DNA from: Candidatus Sphingomonas excrementigallinarum
Lineage (GTDB): Bacteria; Pseudomonadota; Alphaproteobacteria; Sphingomonadales; Sphingomonadaceae
Assembly: GCA_019112965.1 (NCBI GenBank)
Contig: DXIH01000081.1
Coordinates: 1 to 49,845 of the forward strand
DNA length: 49,845 bases
Reading direction: 5' to 3'
Below, in pieces: positions 1 to 8,449 of the stretch. The notes beneath the pieces were generated by a model, which was not told where the DNA came from, searched no databases, and saw nothing but the letters and a program-made list of their open reading frames with translations. The translations under genes and the position numbers were made by a program. Each line of letters begins with the position of its first letter. Positions within the stretch are counted from its first letter, which is position 1.

Positions 1-1
1 G

Positions 2-616
2 CTGCTCGACGAGATCGAGAAGGCGCATCCCGATTTGTTCAACATCCTGTTGCAGGTGATGGACAATGGGAAGCTGACCGATCACCACGGCAAGACGGTC
101 GATTTCCGCAACACGATCATCATCATGACGACCAATGCGGGCGCCGCCGACATGGCGCGCGAGACGGTCGGCTTCGGCACCCTCACCCGCGAGGGCGAGG
201 ACGAGCAGGCCGTGCAGAAGATGTTCACGCCGGAATTCCGCAACCGCCTGGATGCGATCGTGCCCTTCGGCTACCTGCCGCCCGAAGTCGTGGCGCGGGT
301 GGTGGACAAGTTCATCCTCCAGCTCGAACTCCAGCTGGCCGATCGTCACGTCCATATCAGCCTGGACGAGGCGGCGAAGAGCTGGCTCACCGAAAAGGGC
401 TATGACCGCCTGTACGGTGCGCGTCCGATGGGCCGCCTGATCCAAGAGAAGATCAAGCAGCCGCTGGCCGAGGAACTGCTGTTCGGCAAGCTGGTCCATG
501 GCGGCGAGGTGACGGTGAAAATGAAGGACGGCGCGCTGTCCTTCGCGATCGAACCCGCTGCGCCCAAGAAGCCGCGCAAGAAGGGCGGCAAGCCCGCCGC
601 GGTCGACGCGAGCTGA
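2..616 (+). CDS. clpA: ATP-dependent Clp protease ATP-binding subunit ClpA, C-terminal part
   Basis: This is the last 204 codons of an AAA+ unfoldase that feeds substrates to ClpP; the 5' end lies outside the window. The reading frame is open from base 2. The second AAA+ module is visible: Walker B LLDEIEKAH at the very start, sensor 1 TTNAG about residues 43-47, and the sensor 2 motif GARPMGRLIQ near residue 140. These are followed by the small C-terminal domain and a basic tail (KKPRKKGGK). The D2 sequence resembles ClpA more than ClpB. A strong hairpin with a T run follows the stop, so the gene ends its transcription unit here. Confidence 0.95.
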   Translation: MLDEIEKAHPDLFNILLQVMDNGKLTDHHGKTVDFRNTIIIMTTNAGAADMARETVGFGTLTREGEDEQAVQKMFTPEFRNRLDAIVPFGYLPPEVVARVVDKFILQLELQLADRHVHISLDEAAKSWLTEKGYDRLYGARPMGRLIQEKIKQPLAEELLFGKLVHGGEVTVKMKDGALSFAIEPAAPKKPRKKGGKPAAVDAS

Positions 617-650
617 TCGATCGCACCGAAACGGTGACAATTCCAGAATG

Positions 651-678
651 GGCCGGGTGGCGACACCCGGCCTTTTTT
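651..678 (+). terminator. Rho-independent terminator of clpA
   Basis: A perfect 9-bp stem, GGCCGGGTG (651-659) with CACCCGGCC (664-672), encloses a GCGA loop and is followed directly by six T (673-678). It sits 35 bases after the clpA stop codon. Confidence 0.92.
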
Positions 679-712
679 GCATGTACTGCCCAGGCCGGAT
701 TGCCATTCACGT

Positions 713-738
713 CATTCCTCCCCTTGCAGGGAAGGAAT
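713..738. repeat. Fragment of intergenic repeat family A
   Basis: CATTCCTCCCCTTGCAGGG followed by AAGGAAT resembles the outer arm of the larger family A repeats at 4505-4650 and 35575-35713 (TTCCTCCCCTTGCAGGGG type). Only one arm is present, so it looks like a degraded or half copy. Confidence 0.5.
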
Positions 739-850
739 ATGCGGCATCTTGCCTGAATGGCGATCGGCCCTAGCTTGCCGCCGAGGCTCGATGATATGCA
801 CAACCTGTGTTATGTCGCCGTTAACCAGATTTTCGGCCTTCCGCGGACAG

Positions 851-2611
851 ATGAGACGTATGAAGGGTGCTTGGCCGATCACAATAGGCGGGTTGCTGCT
901 AGCGCTGCTGGCAGTCCTTTGGCCTTTGGCCCAAGCAACCGCCCAGGGTGGTGAGAGCCTGACCACCTGTATTCGCCCGATGCACGCAGGGGACAACAGC
1001 CGAACCCTGCTGACGCAAGCCGGCGACTTTGACTTTGATTGCACCCGTAACCAGTCTTCCTATGGCGTCGGCGATTTCTGGGTCTTGTCGCAGCCCTTGC
1101 CGGTGATCGCCGGTGACGTTCGCGACCGGCTGGCGGTCGGCTTCGCCAGTACCTGGCAGGATGCGACGGCACTGCACATCCTCTATGCCAACGGACAAAT
1201 CCGCACCGTCGCCTTTACCAGCGCGACGACCGCCCCCTATCTACTGCTCGGCCCGACCATTGCCGTGCCACTGCCGCACGAAGAGACGCGGCCGGTGCGT
1301 ATCCTGTGGGAGGCGCACGGCGCCGCCAATATGCGCGGGGTCGTGCGCGGCGCGCGGATCGGCCCTTATGCCGATATGCTGGCGGTCGAATCCTCGCTCG
1401 GGCTGACCTATGGCGTCATCCTGGGCGTGGTGGTCGGTCTGGCCGTGTATAATATTGCGCTGTGGCCCGCGCTACGCCAGCCACTCCAGCCGGTCTATTG
1501 CCTGCTGCTGTTCTTCATCACCGGCTATACCCTGTCGTCCTCGGGCCTGATCGGCCAGTGGCTGCCCTGGCTCGACAATAACGAGCGGCATCGGTGGAAT
1601 GCGATCATGCTGGGCGGGGTCGCGATGACCCTGGTCATCTTTTCGCGCTATTTCTTCGAGCGGAAGGTGTTCGAGGGCTGGCTGGACCGGATGGCGGCGA
1701 TCAGCTTCGTCCTGATCGCCATTCCCAATATCGCCTTCGCCCTGCTCGCCCCCCGCTGGATCATCGTGCTCGACCAGGCGGTGCTGCTGGGCTTCATGGT
1801 CCTGCTGATCTTCCTGATCGCGGTGCTGGTGCAGGCCTGGCGGCGGCGCAGCAATTTCCTCTGGGCCTTCGCCATCGCCTGGGGCACGCCGATCGGGCTG
1901 GCGATGTTCCGGGTGCTCCATGCGCTCCACCTCATCGAATGGCGCCCCTGGATCGACCAGTCGACCGTGTTGTCGATGGGCGTCGAGGCGCTGGTCGCCA
2001 GCCTGGGCGTCGCCTATCGCATCTATCTGCTCAGCCGGGAGCGCGATCTGGCGCGCGCCGACGAGCGGGTGGCCCGCCGCCTGGCCGATACCGATCCGTT
2101 GACCGGGCTGTTCAACCGCCGCGCCTTTCTGGAACAGGCGATCGGGCGCAGCGGGCCGCAGACGCTGATCCTGGCGGATATCGACCATTTCAAACGGATC
2201 AACGACTTGCTGGGTCATGACGGCGGCGACGAGGTACTGCGTATCTTCGCCAACGCACTGGGCGAGGCGGCCGGGTTGGATATGCTGATCGCCCGGATCG
2301 GCGGCGAGGAATTCGCGCTGCTCGCCGATGCCGAACGCGCCCCCTCCCCCGAGGCGCTGCTCGCCCGGCTTCGCGCCATCCCCTATCCCTCAGGTCTGTC
2401 CGTCACCGCCAGTCTCGGGGTGTGCACCGGCCCGATCGCCGACGAATCGGATTGGCGCCTGTTGTACCGCGAGGCGGACCAGGCACTGTTCGCCGCCAAG
2501 GATGCCGGGCGAGACCGCGCCTGCCGGGGCGCCACCATCACCCCCGCCCCGCAGCCGAGCGGGCTCTTGCCCGTCCTGCGCCCGCACACTAGGATGCTGC
2601 GCAGGGGGTAG
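851..2611 (+). CDS. 7TM (DISM-type) membrane diguanylate cyclase, GGDEF domain
   Basis: Predicted to make cyclic di-GMP from two GTP in response to an extracytoplasmic signal. From ATG 851 (586 aa) the order is: a signal-anchor, a periplasmic domain of about 150 residues with two Cys, seven hydrophobic helices between about residues 180 and 400, a short coiled linker, then a GGDEF domain. The GGDEF domain starts with DPLTGLFNRRAF and carries the active-site GGEEF at residues 484-488. The layout matches 7TMR-DISM receptors. The product-inhibition RxxD site expected nine residues before GGEEF is absent (GLDM instead). The frame is open upstream to 677, but the signal-like N terminus starts at 851 or 860. 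No EAL domain is present. Confidence 0.88.
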   Translation: MRRMKGAWPITIGGLLLALLAVLWPLAQATAQGGESLTTCIRPMHAGDNSRTLLTQAGDFDFDCTRNQSSYGVGDFWVLSQPLPVIAGDVRDRLAVGFASTWQDATALHILYANGQIRTVAFTSATTAPYLLLGPTIAVPLPHEETRPVRILWEAHGAANMRGVVRGARIGPYADMLAVESSLGLTYGVILGVVVGLAVYNIALWPALRQPLQPVYCLLLFFITGYTLSSSGLIGQWLPWLDNNERHRWNAIMLGGVAMTLVIFSRYFFERKVFEGWLDRMAAISFVLIAIPNIAFALLAPRWIIVLDQAVLLGFMVLLIFLIAVLVQAWRRRSNFLWAFAIAWGTPIGLAMFRVLHALHLIEWRPWIDQSTVLSMGVEALVASLGVAYRIYLLSRERDLARADERVARRLADTDPLTGLFNRRAFLEQAIGRSGPQTLILADIDHFKRINDLLGHDGGDEVLRIFANALGEAAGLDMLIARIGGEEFALLADAERAPSPEALLARLRAIPYPSGLSVTASLGVCTGPIADESDWRLLYREADQALFAAKDAGRDRACRGATITPAPQPSGLLPVLRPHTRMLRRG

Positions 2612-2616
2612 GGCTT

Positions 2617-2814
2617 TTGCGCGAACGACGGATCATGGCGGCTGGACTGGTGCTGGCGCTGATCGCGCTGGCGTATCGCCATCCGACCGCCGATATCCGC
2701 CTCATCACCCATGACCTGACCGACCGCTCGCCCCGCCGCGTGCAGGCGGCCGTCGATCTGGGTCTGTTCGGCGTCTCGTTTCTCTACACCTGGACCGTCA
2801 ACCGGCTGAGATAG
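2617..2814 (+). CDS. Small single-pass membrane protein of unknown function
   Basis: A 65-residue protein with a basic N terminus (MRERR) and one hydrophobic helix of about 15 residues (MAAGLVLALIALAY), then a short soluble part with a second mildly hydrophobic stretch (LGLFGVSFLYTW). The start is TTG 2617, with a G-rich ribosome site at about 2604-2608. ATG 2635 is an alternative and would lose the basic leader. It lies five bases after the cyclase stop and 47 bases before xseB, so it is probably co-transcribed. I do not recognise the family. Confidence 0.6.
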   Translation: MRERRIMAAGLVLALIALAYRHPTADIRLITHDLTDRSPRRVQAAVDLGLFGVSFLYTWTVNRLR

Positions 2815-2861
2815 GTGCGAGCATCCTTGCGCCCGCCGGGCCGGTATCGCATAGCGGCGTC

Positions 2862-3101
2862 ATGGATACGCCCATCGAAGAACTGACGTTCGAGGACGCC
2901 CTCAAGGAACTGGAGAGGATCGTCGGCCGACTGGAAAGCGGCGAAGCGACGCTCGACGAATCGATCCGCCTCTATGAGCGCGGCGATCGTCTGCGCCAGC
3001 GCTGCGCCGAACGGCTCGACGCCGCCCAGGCCCGGATCGAGGCGATCCGCCTGGATGCCGAGGGCAAGGCCGCGGGCACGCGCCCGTTTCAGGCGGGTTG
3101 A
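2862..3101 (+). CDS. xseB: Exodeoxyribonuclease VII small subunit
   Basis: A 79-residue protein of the usual XseB length. XseB binds XseA, and together they degrade single-stranded DNA to oligonucleotides. The family signature is clear: FEDALKELERIVGRLESGE followed by LDESIRLYERGDRL. xseA is not adjacent in this window. The stop codon overlaps the start of ispA by four bases (TTGA), so the two are translationally coupled, a common xseB-ispA arrangement. Confidence 0.95.
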   Translation: MDTPIEELTFEDALKELERIVGRLESGEATLDESIRLYERGDRLRQRCAERLDAAQARIEAIRLDAEGKAAGTRPFQAG

Positions 3102-4003
3102 GGGTGACGCTCGCCGCCACCACCCTGACCGAGGCGCTGGCCGAAGTCGCCGAGGATATCGACGCCCGCTTTGCCGAGTTGCTCGCCGATCCCGGCGATC
3201 CGCGCGCCTCGCTCTATGCCGCGATGCGCCACGCCGCGATCGGCGGCGGCAAGCGGCTTCGCCCGCTGCTGGTGTTCGCCACCGCGCATCTGTTCGCGGT
3301 CGACCGCAACTGTGCGGGCTGGGTCGCCACCGCGCTGGAGGCGATCCATGTCTATTCGCTGATCCATGACGATCTGCCCGCGATGGACGACGACGATATG
3401 CGGCGCGGCAAGCCGACCGTGCACAAGGCGTTCGACGAGGCGACGGCGATCCTGGCGGGCGACTGCCTCCACGCGCTGGCCTTCGAGATTCTGGCCGATC
3501 CGGCGACCCATGCCGATCCCTTTGTCCGCTCCGAGCTGATCCTGGACCTCGCGCGCGCCTCCGGCCCCAGCGGCATGGCGGGCGGGCAGCAGATGGACCT
3601 GGAGGCCGAACGCCAGACCTTCGACCTCGCCACCGTCACCCGGCTTCAGCAGATGAAGACCGGCGCGCTGATCTGCGCGGCGGTCGAGGCGGGCGCGATC
3701 CTGGGCCGCGTCGCGCCTGAGGGGCGCACCCATCTGCGCGGCTATGCGCATGACCTGGGGCTGGCCTTCCAGATCGCCGACGACCTGCTCGACGCCGAGG
3801 GTGACGAGGCGGCGGCGGGCAAGAAGCTGCGCAAGGATCAGGACGCGGGCAAGGCGACCTTCCTCAGCCTGCTGGGCGTCGAGCGCGCGCGTGAGCAGTG
3901 CCGGATGCTGGTCGCCCAGGCGATCGAGCATCTGCGCGACTATGGCCCCGAGGCCGATCTGCTACGCGCCATCGCTGCTTACGTTGTAGAGCGCGATCGA
4001 TGA
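3098..4003 (+). CDS. ispA: Polyprenyl diphosphate synthase (farnesyl/geranyl diphosphate synthase)
   Basis: Condenses isopentenyl diphosphate with allylic diphosphates to make short-chain prenyl diphosphates for quinone, carotenoid and undecaprenyl pathways. Both aspartate-rich Mg sites are present: DDLPAMDDDD after IHVYSLIH near residue 90, and FQIADDLLD near residue 225. GGGKRLRP (IPP binding) lies near residue 50. The 301-residue length is typical of IspA. Start TTG 3098 overlaps the xseB stop; GTG 3104 is an alternative two codons in. The stop overlaps coaD by four bases (ATGA). Product chain length cannot be settled by eye. Confidence 0.93.
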   Translation: MRVTLAATTLTEALAEVAEDIDARFAELLADPGDPRASLYAAMRHAAIGGGKRLRPLLVFATAHLFAVDRNCAGWVATALEAIHVYSLIHDDLPAMDDDDMRRGKPTVHKAFDEATAILAGDCLHALAFEILADPATHADPFVRSELILDLARASGPSGMAGGQQMDLEAERQTFDLATVTRLQQMKTGALICAAVEAGAILGRVAPEGRTHLRGYAHDLGLAFQIADDLLDAEGDEAAAGKKLRKDQDAGKATFLSLLGVERAREQCRMLVAQAIEHLRDYGPEADLLRAIAAYVVERDR

Positions 4004-4503
4004 CCCGGATCGGCGTCTATCCCGGCACCTTTGATCCGGTGACGCTGGGCCACATGGATATCATCCGGCGCGGCGCGAAGCTGGTCGACCGGCTGGTGAT
4101 CGGCGTGACCACCAATCCGTCCAAGTCGCCGATGTTCACCCTGGACGAGCGGATGGAGATGGTCCGTCGCGAAGTGGCGGACGTCGCGGGTGAGATTCAC
4201 GTCGTCGCCTTCGATTCGCTGCTGATGGATTTCGCCGAGCGCGAGGGCGCCAAGGTCATCGTCCGGGGCCTGCGCGCCGTCGCCGACTTCGAATATGAAT
4301 ATCAGATGGCGGGCATGAACCAGCAGATCAATCCGCGGGTCGAGACCGTCTTCCTGATGGCCGACGTCGCGCTGCAACCCATTGCCAGCCGGTTGGTGAA
4401 GGAAATCGCGATGTATGGCGGCAGCATCGCCAAGTTCGTGACACCTGCGGTCTGCGAGGACGTCGTCGCCCGCGTCGAGAAGATCGGCCGCAAGGGCAGC
4501 TGA
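4000..4503 (+). CDS. coaD: Pantetheine-phosphate adenylyltransferase
   Basis: Transfers AMP from ATP to 4'-phosphopantetheine, the penultimate step of coenzyme A synthesis. The 167-residue protein has the nucleotidyltransferase signature PGTFDPVTLGHMDII at its N terminus (the TxGH type motif) and the C-terminal substrate-binding segment IASRLVKEIA. RGLRAVADFEYE, a conserved CoaD stretch, lies in the middle. The ATG overlaps the ispA TGA. A repeat-containing gap follows before the next gene. Confidence 0.96.
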   Translation: MTRIGVYPGTFDPVTLGHMDIIRRGAKLVDRLVIGVTTNPSKSPMFTLDERMEMVRREVADVAGEIHVVAFDSLLMDFAEREGAKVIVRGLRAVADFEYEYQMAGMNQQINPRVETVFLMADVALQPIASRLVKEIAMYGGSIAKFVTPAVCEDVVARVEKIGRKGS

Positions 4504-4504
4504 C

Positions 4505-4650
4505 CCTATTCCTCCCCTGCAAGGGGAGGGGGACCAGCGAAGCTGGTGGAGGGGTATCACCGCTTGCGAGGTCGGTCTTTCCTCTCCAAGCGGGACACCC
4601 CTCCGTCAGGCCTCTGGCCTGCCACCTCCCCTTGCAGGGGAGGAAAATGC
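4505..4650. repeat. Intergenic repeat family A, paired inverted copies
   Basis: Two facing units lie between coaD and the cyclophilin gene. The left unit holds CCTCCCCTGCAAGGGGAGG then ACCAGCGAAGCTGGTGGAGG. The right unit holds CACCCCTCCGTCAGGCC and CACCTCCCCTTGCAGGGGAG. Each unit folds on itself, and the two units are also complementary end to end. The same two-unit structure recurs almost unchanged at 35575-35713. It may act as a structured spacer or terminator-like element; no coding function is seen. Confidence 0.82.
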
Positions 4651-4737
4651 TCCCACCCGACACGCAACTCAGGTTCAGATTGGCGCAAGGGGCGATTTGC
4701 TCTACAGCCTCCCCATTCCTTCCCTTGTCGTAGAGAT

Positions 4738-5523
4738 ATGATGCGCGTTCTCGCCGCTCTTGCCATGATGATGGCCAGCCTGGTCGCCGTTCCGGCACAG
4801 GCGCAGAAACAATCCCAGGTCGAACCAAAGTTCAGCACGCCCGCCAAGGCCGCGCAGGTCCTTGAGGCCAATATCGCCGACCGGCTGCCCCCGCCGCCCG
4901 TCACCGACAAGGAGAATCTCTGGCTGCTCGACCTGTCGACCGGCGGCCGGGTGACGATCTGGCTGCGCCCCGACGTCGCGCCGAAGATGGTCGAGCGGAT
5001 CAAGGTTCTGACGCGCCGCCATTTCTATGACGGGCTGACCTTCCACCGCGTGATCGACGGCTTCATGGCGCAGGGCGGCGATCCCAAGGGCGACGGCACC
5101 GGCGGATCGGACCTGCCCAACGTGCCCGCCGAATTCAATTATCTGCCGCATGTGCGCGGATCGGTGGCCGCCGCGCGCGCCGACGATCCCAACAGCGCGA
5201 ACAGCCAGTTCTACATCGTCTTCCAGCCGCGCTTCGCGCTCGACAAGAAGTACACGGTGTTCGGCCGGGTGATCGACGGCATGCAATATGTCGATGCGAT
5301 CGAGCGCGGCGAGCCGCCCGCCAACCCCAGCAGGATCGTCCATGCCTATGTCGCGGCGGACAATCCCCCGGCCTATGTGCCGATGGCGCCTGCTCCCACT
5401 CCCGCCCTGGGTGCGCCGGTGACGCTGCCGGGTGCGGCGACCAAGCCTGTGACCATCACACCGGCGCGCCGTGCCGCCCCCAAACCGGCTCCGGCCAAGA
5501 AGGCGGCCGTGGCGACCAAGTGA
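4738..5523 (+). CDS. Exported cyclophilin-type peptidyl-prolyl cis-trans isomerase
   Basis: A periplasmic proline isomerase that assists folding. ATG 4738 opens a classic signal peptide ending PAQAQ (about residue 22). The cyclophilin core runs from about residue 60 to 205, with [20 protein letters not shown] and ANSQFYIV, including the catalytic Arg of FHRV and the Gln of QGGD. The last 55 residues form a low-complexity Pro/Ala/Lys tail, longer than in minimal cyclophilins. The stop overlaps GTG of queA (GTGA), placing a secreted folding factor directly upstream of the queuosine genes. Confidence 0.92.
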   Translation: MMRVLAALAMMMASLVAVPAQAQKQSQVEPKFSTPAKAAQVLEANIADRLPPPPVTDKENLWLLDLSTGGRVTIWLRPDVAPKMVERIKVLTRRHFYDGLTFHRVIDGFMAQGGDPKGDGTGGSDLPNVPAEFNYLPHVRGSVAAARADDPNSANSQFYIVFQPRFALDKKYTVFGRVIDGMQYVDAIERGEPPANPSRIVHAYVAADNPPAYVPMAPAPTPALGAPVTLPGAATKPVTITPARRAAPKPAPAKKAAVATK

Positions 5524-6557
5524 ACGTCGACCTTTTCGATTTCACCCTGCCGCCTGAGCGGATCGCGCTCTACCCGGCATCCCCGCGCGATTCGGCGCGC
5601 ATGCTGGTCCTGGACGGGGCCGCTACCCGCGACCAGCGGGTGAGCGACCTGCCCGCCGCCTTGCGCGCGGGCGACCTGCTGGTGTTCAACGACACCCGCG
5701 TCATCCCCGCCCAGCTGGAAGGCGTGCGGGGAGAGGCGCGGATCGGCGCGACGCTCCACAAGCGGGAGGGGACGCGCCGCTGGCGCGCCTTCATCCGCAA
5801 CGCCAAGCGGCTGCGCGACGGCGACGTGATCGACTTCGGCGCGGGTGTCAGCGCCACGGCACGCGACCGGGCCGAGGATGGCAGCTTCGCGCTCGACTTC
5901 GCAGGCGACGAGCCGGTCGAGCTGCTGCTGGAGCGGGCGGGCACTATGCCCCTGCCCCCCTATATCGCGCAGAAGCGCGGCGTGACCGAGCAGGACGCCG
6001 CCGATTATCAGACGATGTTCGCCAACGAGCCCGGCGCGGTCGCGGCGCCGACGGCGGCGTTGCACTTCACACCGGGCTTGCTCGACTCGCTGGCGGCGGC
6101 GGGGATCGAGCATGCGACGCTGACCCTGCATGTCGGCGCGGGCACCTTCCTGCCGGTCAAGGCCGAGGATACCGTCGACCACAAGATGCACGCCGAATGG
6201 GGCCGCATCGACGCCGCCACCGCCGACCGGCTGAACGCCGTCAAGGCGCGCGGCGGCCGGGTCATCGCGGTCGGCACCACCTCACTGCGCCTGATCGAGA
6301 GTGCGGCCGGAGAGGACGGCGTGATCCGTCCATTCGAGGGCGACACCGCGATCTTCATCACGCCGGGCTATCGCTTTCGCGGGATCGACGGGTTGATGAC
6401 CAATTTCCACCTGCCGCGCTCGACCCTGTTCATGCTGGTGTCGGCGCTGATGGGGCTGGATCGGATGCAGGCGGCCTATGCCCATGCGATCGGACACGAC
6501 TATCGCTTCTATTCCTATGGCGACGCCTCGCTGCTGCTGCCGGAACGCGGCGCATGA
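5520..6557 (+). CDS. queA: tRNA preQ1(34) S-adenosylmethionine ribosyltransferase-isomerase
   Basis: Transfers the ribosyl moiety of SAM to 7-aminomethyl-7-deazaguanine in tRNA, giving epoxyqueuosine. The 345-residue protein starts [19 protein letters not shown] and contains [24 protein letters not shown] and the C-terminal [18 protein letters not shown], all hallmark QueA segments. GTG 5520 overlaps the preceding stop. The TGA is overlapped by the ATG of the EF-hand gene, and tgt follows that gene, so the two queuosine enzymes share one transcript with an insert between them. Confidence 0.96.
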   Translation: MNVDLFDFTLPPERIALYPASPRDSARMLVLDGAATRDQRVSDLPAALRAGDLLVFNDTRVIPAQLEGVRGEARIGATLHKREGTRRWRAFIRNAKRLRDGDVIDFGAGVSATARDRAEDGSFALDFAGDEPVELLLERAGTMPLPPYIAQKRGVTEQDAADYQTMFANEPGAVAAPTAALHFTPGLLDSLAAAGIEHATLTLHVGAGTFLPVKAEDTVDHKMHAEWGRIDAATADRLNAVKARGGRVIAVGTTSLRLIESAAGEDGVIRPFEGDTAIFITPGYRFRGIDGLMTNFHLPRSTLFMLVSALMGLDRMQAAYAHAIGHDYRFYSYGDASLLLPERGA

Positions 6558-7060
6558 TGCTGCTCGCGCTGATCCTGATGCAGGCGGCGCAACCGCCTGT
6601 GAAGGAACCGGACAACACCGTCGTCGTCACGGCCCGACCCAAGCCTTTCGCCCAGACGCCCGCGACCATGGTGGTCGAGCCGGTGGCGATGATGATCGCG
6701 ACGCTCGACAGCGATGGCGACGGCAAGACATCCCGCGCCGAGATGGAGGCGGGAATCAAGCGCAGCTATGACGCGATCGACACCACGCATCAGGGATCGA
6801 TCGGCTATCTCCAGTTCGCCGACTGGGCCGAGCGCTGGCTGGGCGATCGCAACGCGCTGCCCAGCCCGTTCGATGTCGACAAGGACAGCGACAACCGCAT
6901 CACCCTGGCCGAACTCCAGGCGCATTTCTCGCGCCTGTTCTCGCGCTTCGACCGGGATCAGGACGGCGCGATCAGTCGTGCCGAGGCGCTGACCATCCGT
7001 ACCACTCCCGTCGACGCCAACGGCCCGACTGGCCCGCTTCGGCCCCGAGACAGAAAATGA
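6554..7060 (+). CDS. EF-hand calcium-binding protein encoded between queA and tgt
   Basis: A 168-residue protein with a short hydrophobic N terminus ([12 protein letters not shown], probably a signal sequence). Three good EF-hand loops follow: [12 protein letters not shown] (about residues 54-65), [14 protein letters not shown] (about 110-123) and [12 protein letters not shown] (about 134-145). There is also a degenerate loop around [13 protein letters not shown]. It overlaps both neighbours by four bases (ATGA each side), so its expression is tied to queA and tgt. Calcium binding is inferred from the loops; the biological role is unknown, and nothing links it chemically to queuosine. Confidence 0.85.
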   Translation: MMLLALILMQAAQPPVKEPDNTVVVTARPKPFAQTPATMVVEPVAMMIATLDSDGDGKTSRAEMEAGIKRSYDAIDTTHQGSIGYLQFADWAERWLGDRNALPSPFDVDKDSDNRITLAELQAHFSRLFSRFDRDQDGAISRAEALTIRTTPVDANGPTGPLRPRDRK

Positions 7061-8187
7061 CCGCCCGCTTCTCTTTTGCCATCCACGCCACCGACGGCCG
7101 CGCCCGCACCGGCACCATCACCATGAAGCGGGGTGAGATCCGCACCCCCGCCTTCATGCCCGTCGGCACCGCCGCCACCGTCAAGGCGATGAAGCCGGGC
7201 GACGTGCGCGCGAGCGGCGCGGACATCATCCTGGGCAACACCTATCACCTGATGCTGCGCCCCGGTGCCGAGCGGGTGGCCCGGCTGGGGGGCCTGCACG
7301 GCTTCATGGGCTGGGACCGGCCGATCCTGACCGACTCGGGCGGCTATCAGGTGATGAGCCTGGCCGAGCTGACCAAGCGATCCGAGGACGGGGTGGCGTT
7401 CAAGAGCCACTTGGACGGCACCCGCCACCTGCTCAGCCCCGAACGTTCGATCGAAATCCAGCGCCTGCTTGGCTCCAACATCGTCATGGCGTTCGACGAG
7501 CTGGTCCCGACCACCTCGACCCGCGAGGTGCAGGCCAGCGCCATGGAACGCTCGATGCGCTGGGCCAAGCGCAGCCGCGATGCCTTCGACGCGGGCGGCC
7601 AGCACGCCGAGGACAATGCGATCTTCGGCATCCAACAGGGTGCGCTGGATGAGGGGTTCCGCAAGGCGTCGGCGGACGCCCTGATCGACATCGGCTTCGA
7701 CGGCTATGCGATCGGCGGCCTCGCGGTCGGCGAGGGGCAGGAGGCGATGTTCGGCTGTCTCGACTTCGCACCGGGCCAGTTGCCGGTCGAAAAGCCGCGC
7801 TACCTGATGGGCGTGGGCAAGCCGACCGACATCGTCGGCGCGGTGGAGCGCGGGGTCGACATGTTCGACTGCGTGCTGCCGACCCGCTCGGGCCGCACGG
7901 GGCAGGCCTTTACGCGCCAGGGCCCGATCAACATCCGCAATGCGCGCTTCGCCGAGGATCAGGGGCCGCTCGATCCCGCTTGTGGCTGCCCGGTCTGTTC
8001 GACCTGGAGTCGCGCCTATCTCCATCATCTGGTCCGCGCGGGCGAAATCCTGGGCGCGATGCTGATGACCGAGCATAATATCTGGTTCTACCAGCAGATG
8101 ATGGCCGATCTGCGCGCAGCAATTTCCGAAGGACGACTGACGGCCTTTGCGGACGACTTCCGGGCGCGCTACGCTGGCGGCCAATGA
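7057..8187 (+). CDS. tgt: tRNA-guanine transglycosylase
   Basis: Exchanges guanine 34 for the queuosine precursor preQ1 in tRNAs Asp, Asn, His and Tyr. All key residues are visible in the 376-residue protein: general base Asp93 (LTDSGGYQ), nucleophile Asp271 (MFDCVLPTR), and the zinc site Cys309, Cys311, Cys314 (CGCPVC) with His340. Spacing between these residues matches the well-studied Zymomonas enzyme. The ATG overlaps the stop of the EF-hand gene. In biosynthetic order tgt acts before queA, although it lies downstream on the transcript. Confidence 0.97.
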   Translation: MTARFSFAIHATDGRARTGTITMKRGEIRTPAFMPVGTAATVKAMKPGDVRASGADIILGNTYHLMLRPGAERVARLGGLHGFMGWDRPILTDSGGYQVMSLAELTKRSEDGVAFKSHLDGTRHLLSPERSIEIQRLLGSNIVMAFDELVPTTSTREVQASAMERSMRWAKRSRDAFDAGGQHAEDNAIFGIQQGALDEGFRKASADALIDIGFDGYAIGGLAVGEGQEAMFGCLDFAPGQLPVEKPRYLMGVGKPTDIVGAVERGVDMFDCVLPTRSGRTGQAFTRQGPINIRNARFAEDQGPLDPACGCPVCSTWSRAYLHHLVRAGEILGAMLMTEHNIWFYQQMMADLRAAISEGRLTAFADDFRARYAGGQ

Positions 8188-8211
8188 TTTCGGGCCAGTA
8201 GGAGAGTAACC

Positions 8212-8424
8212 ATGACCGATCATATCGAAGACGCCCCCAACGAGATCCTCGCCGCCGCCAAGGAGGCCAAGGACCACGCCGTCGCCGCCGCCGAGGCGAC
8301 CGCCACATCGATCAAGGACAAGACGCGCAACTGGCCGATGGGCAAGATCGGTCTGGGCGTCGGCATCGGTTCGGCCGCGATCGCGGCGGCCGTGCTGTAC
8401 GGCACGCGCAACAAGTCCAAGTAA
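8212..8424 (+). CDS. Small protein with C-terminal membrane helix, unknown function
   Basis: A 70-residue protein preceded by a good ribosome site (GGAGAG at 8201-8206). The N-terminal half is Ala/Glu/Lys-rich and helical, of amphipathic type (EILAAAKEAKDHAVAAAEA). The C-terminal half has a glycine-rich hydrophobic helix (IGLGVGIGSAAIAAAVLYG) and a basic end (TRNKSK), so it is probably tail-anchored with the N terminus in the cytoplasm. It lies 24 bases after tgt and 25 before the M16 protease gene. I do not recognise it. Confidence 0.72.
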   Translation: MTDHIEDAPNEILAAAKEAKDHAVAAAEATATSIKDKTRNWPMGKIGLGVGIGSAAIAAAVLYGTRNKSK

Positions 8425-8449
8425 TCCGCAAACCATAAAGAGGGTTTTC

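Noticed and set aside
4505..4650. Inverted repeats considered as insertion-sequence ends
   Set aside because: No transposase or target-site duplication lies between the arms, and the spacing is far too short for an IS. A passive mobile repeat remains possible.
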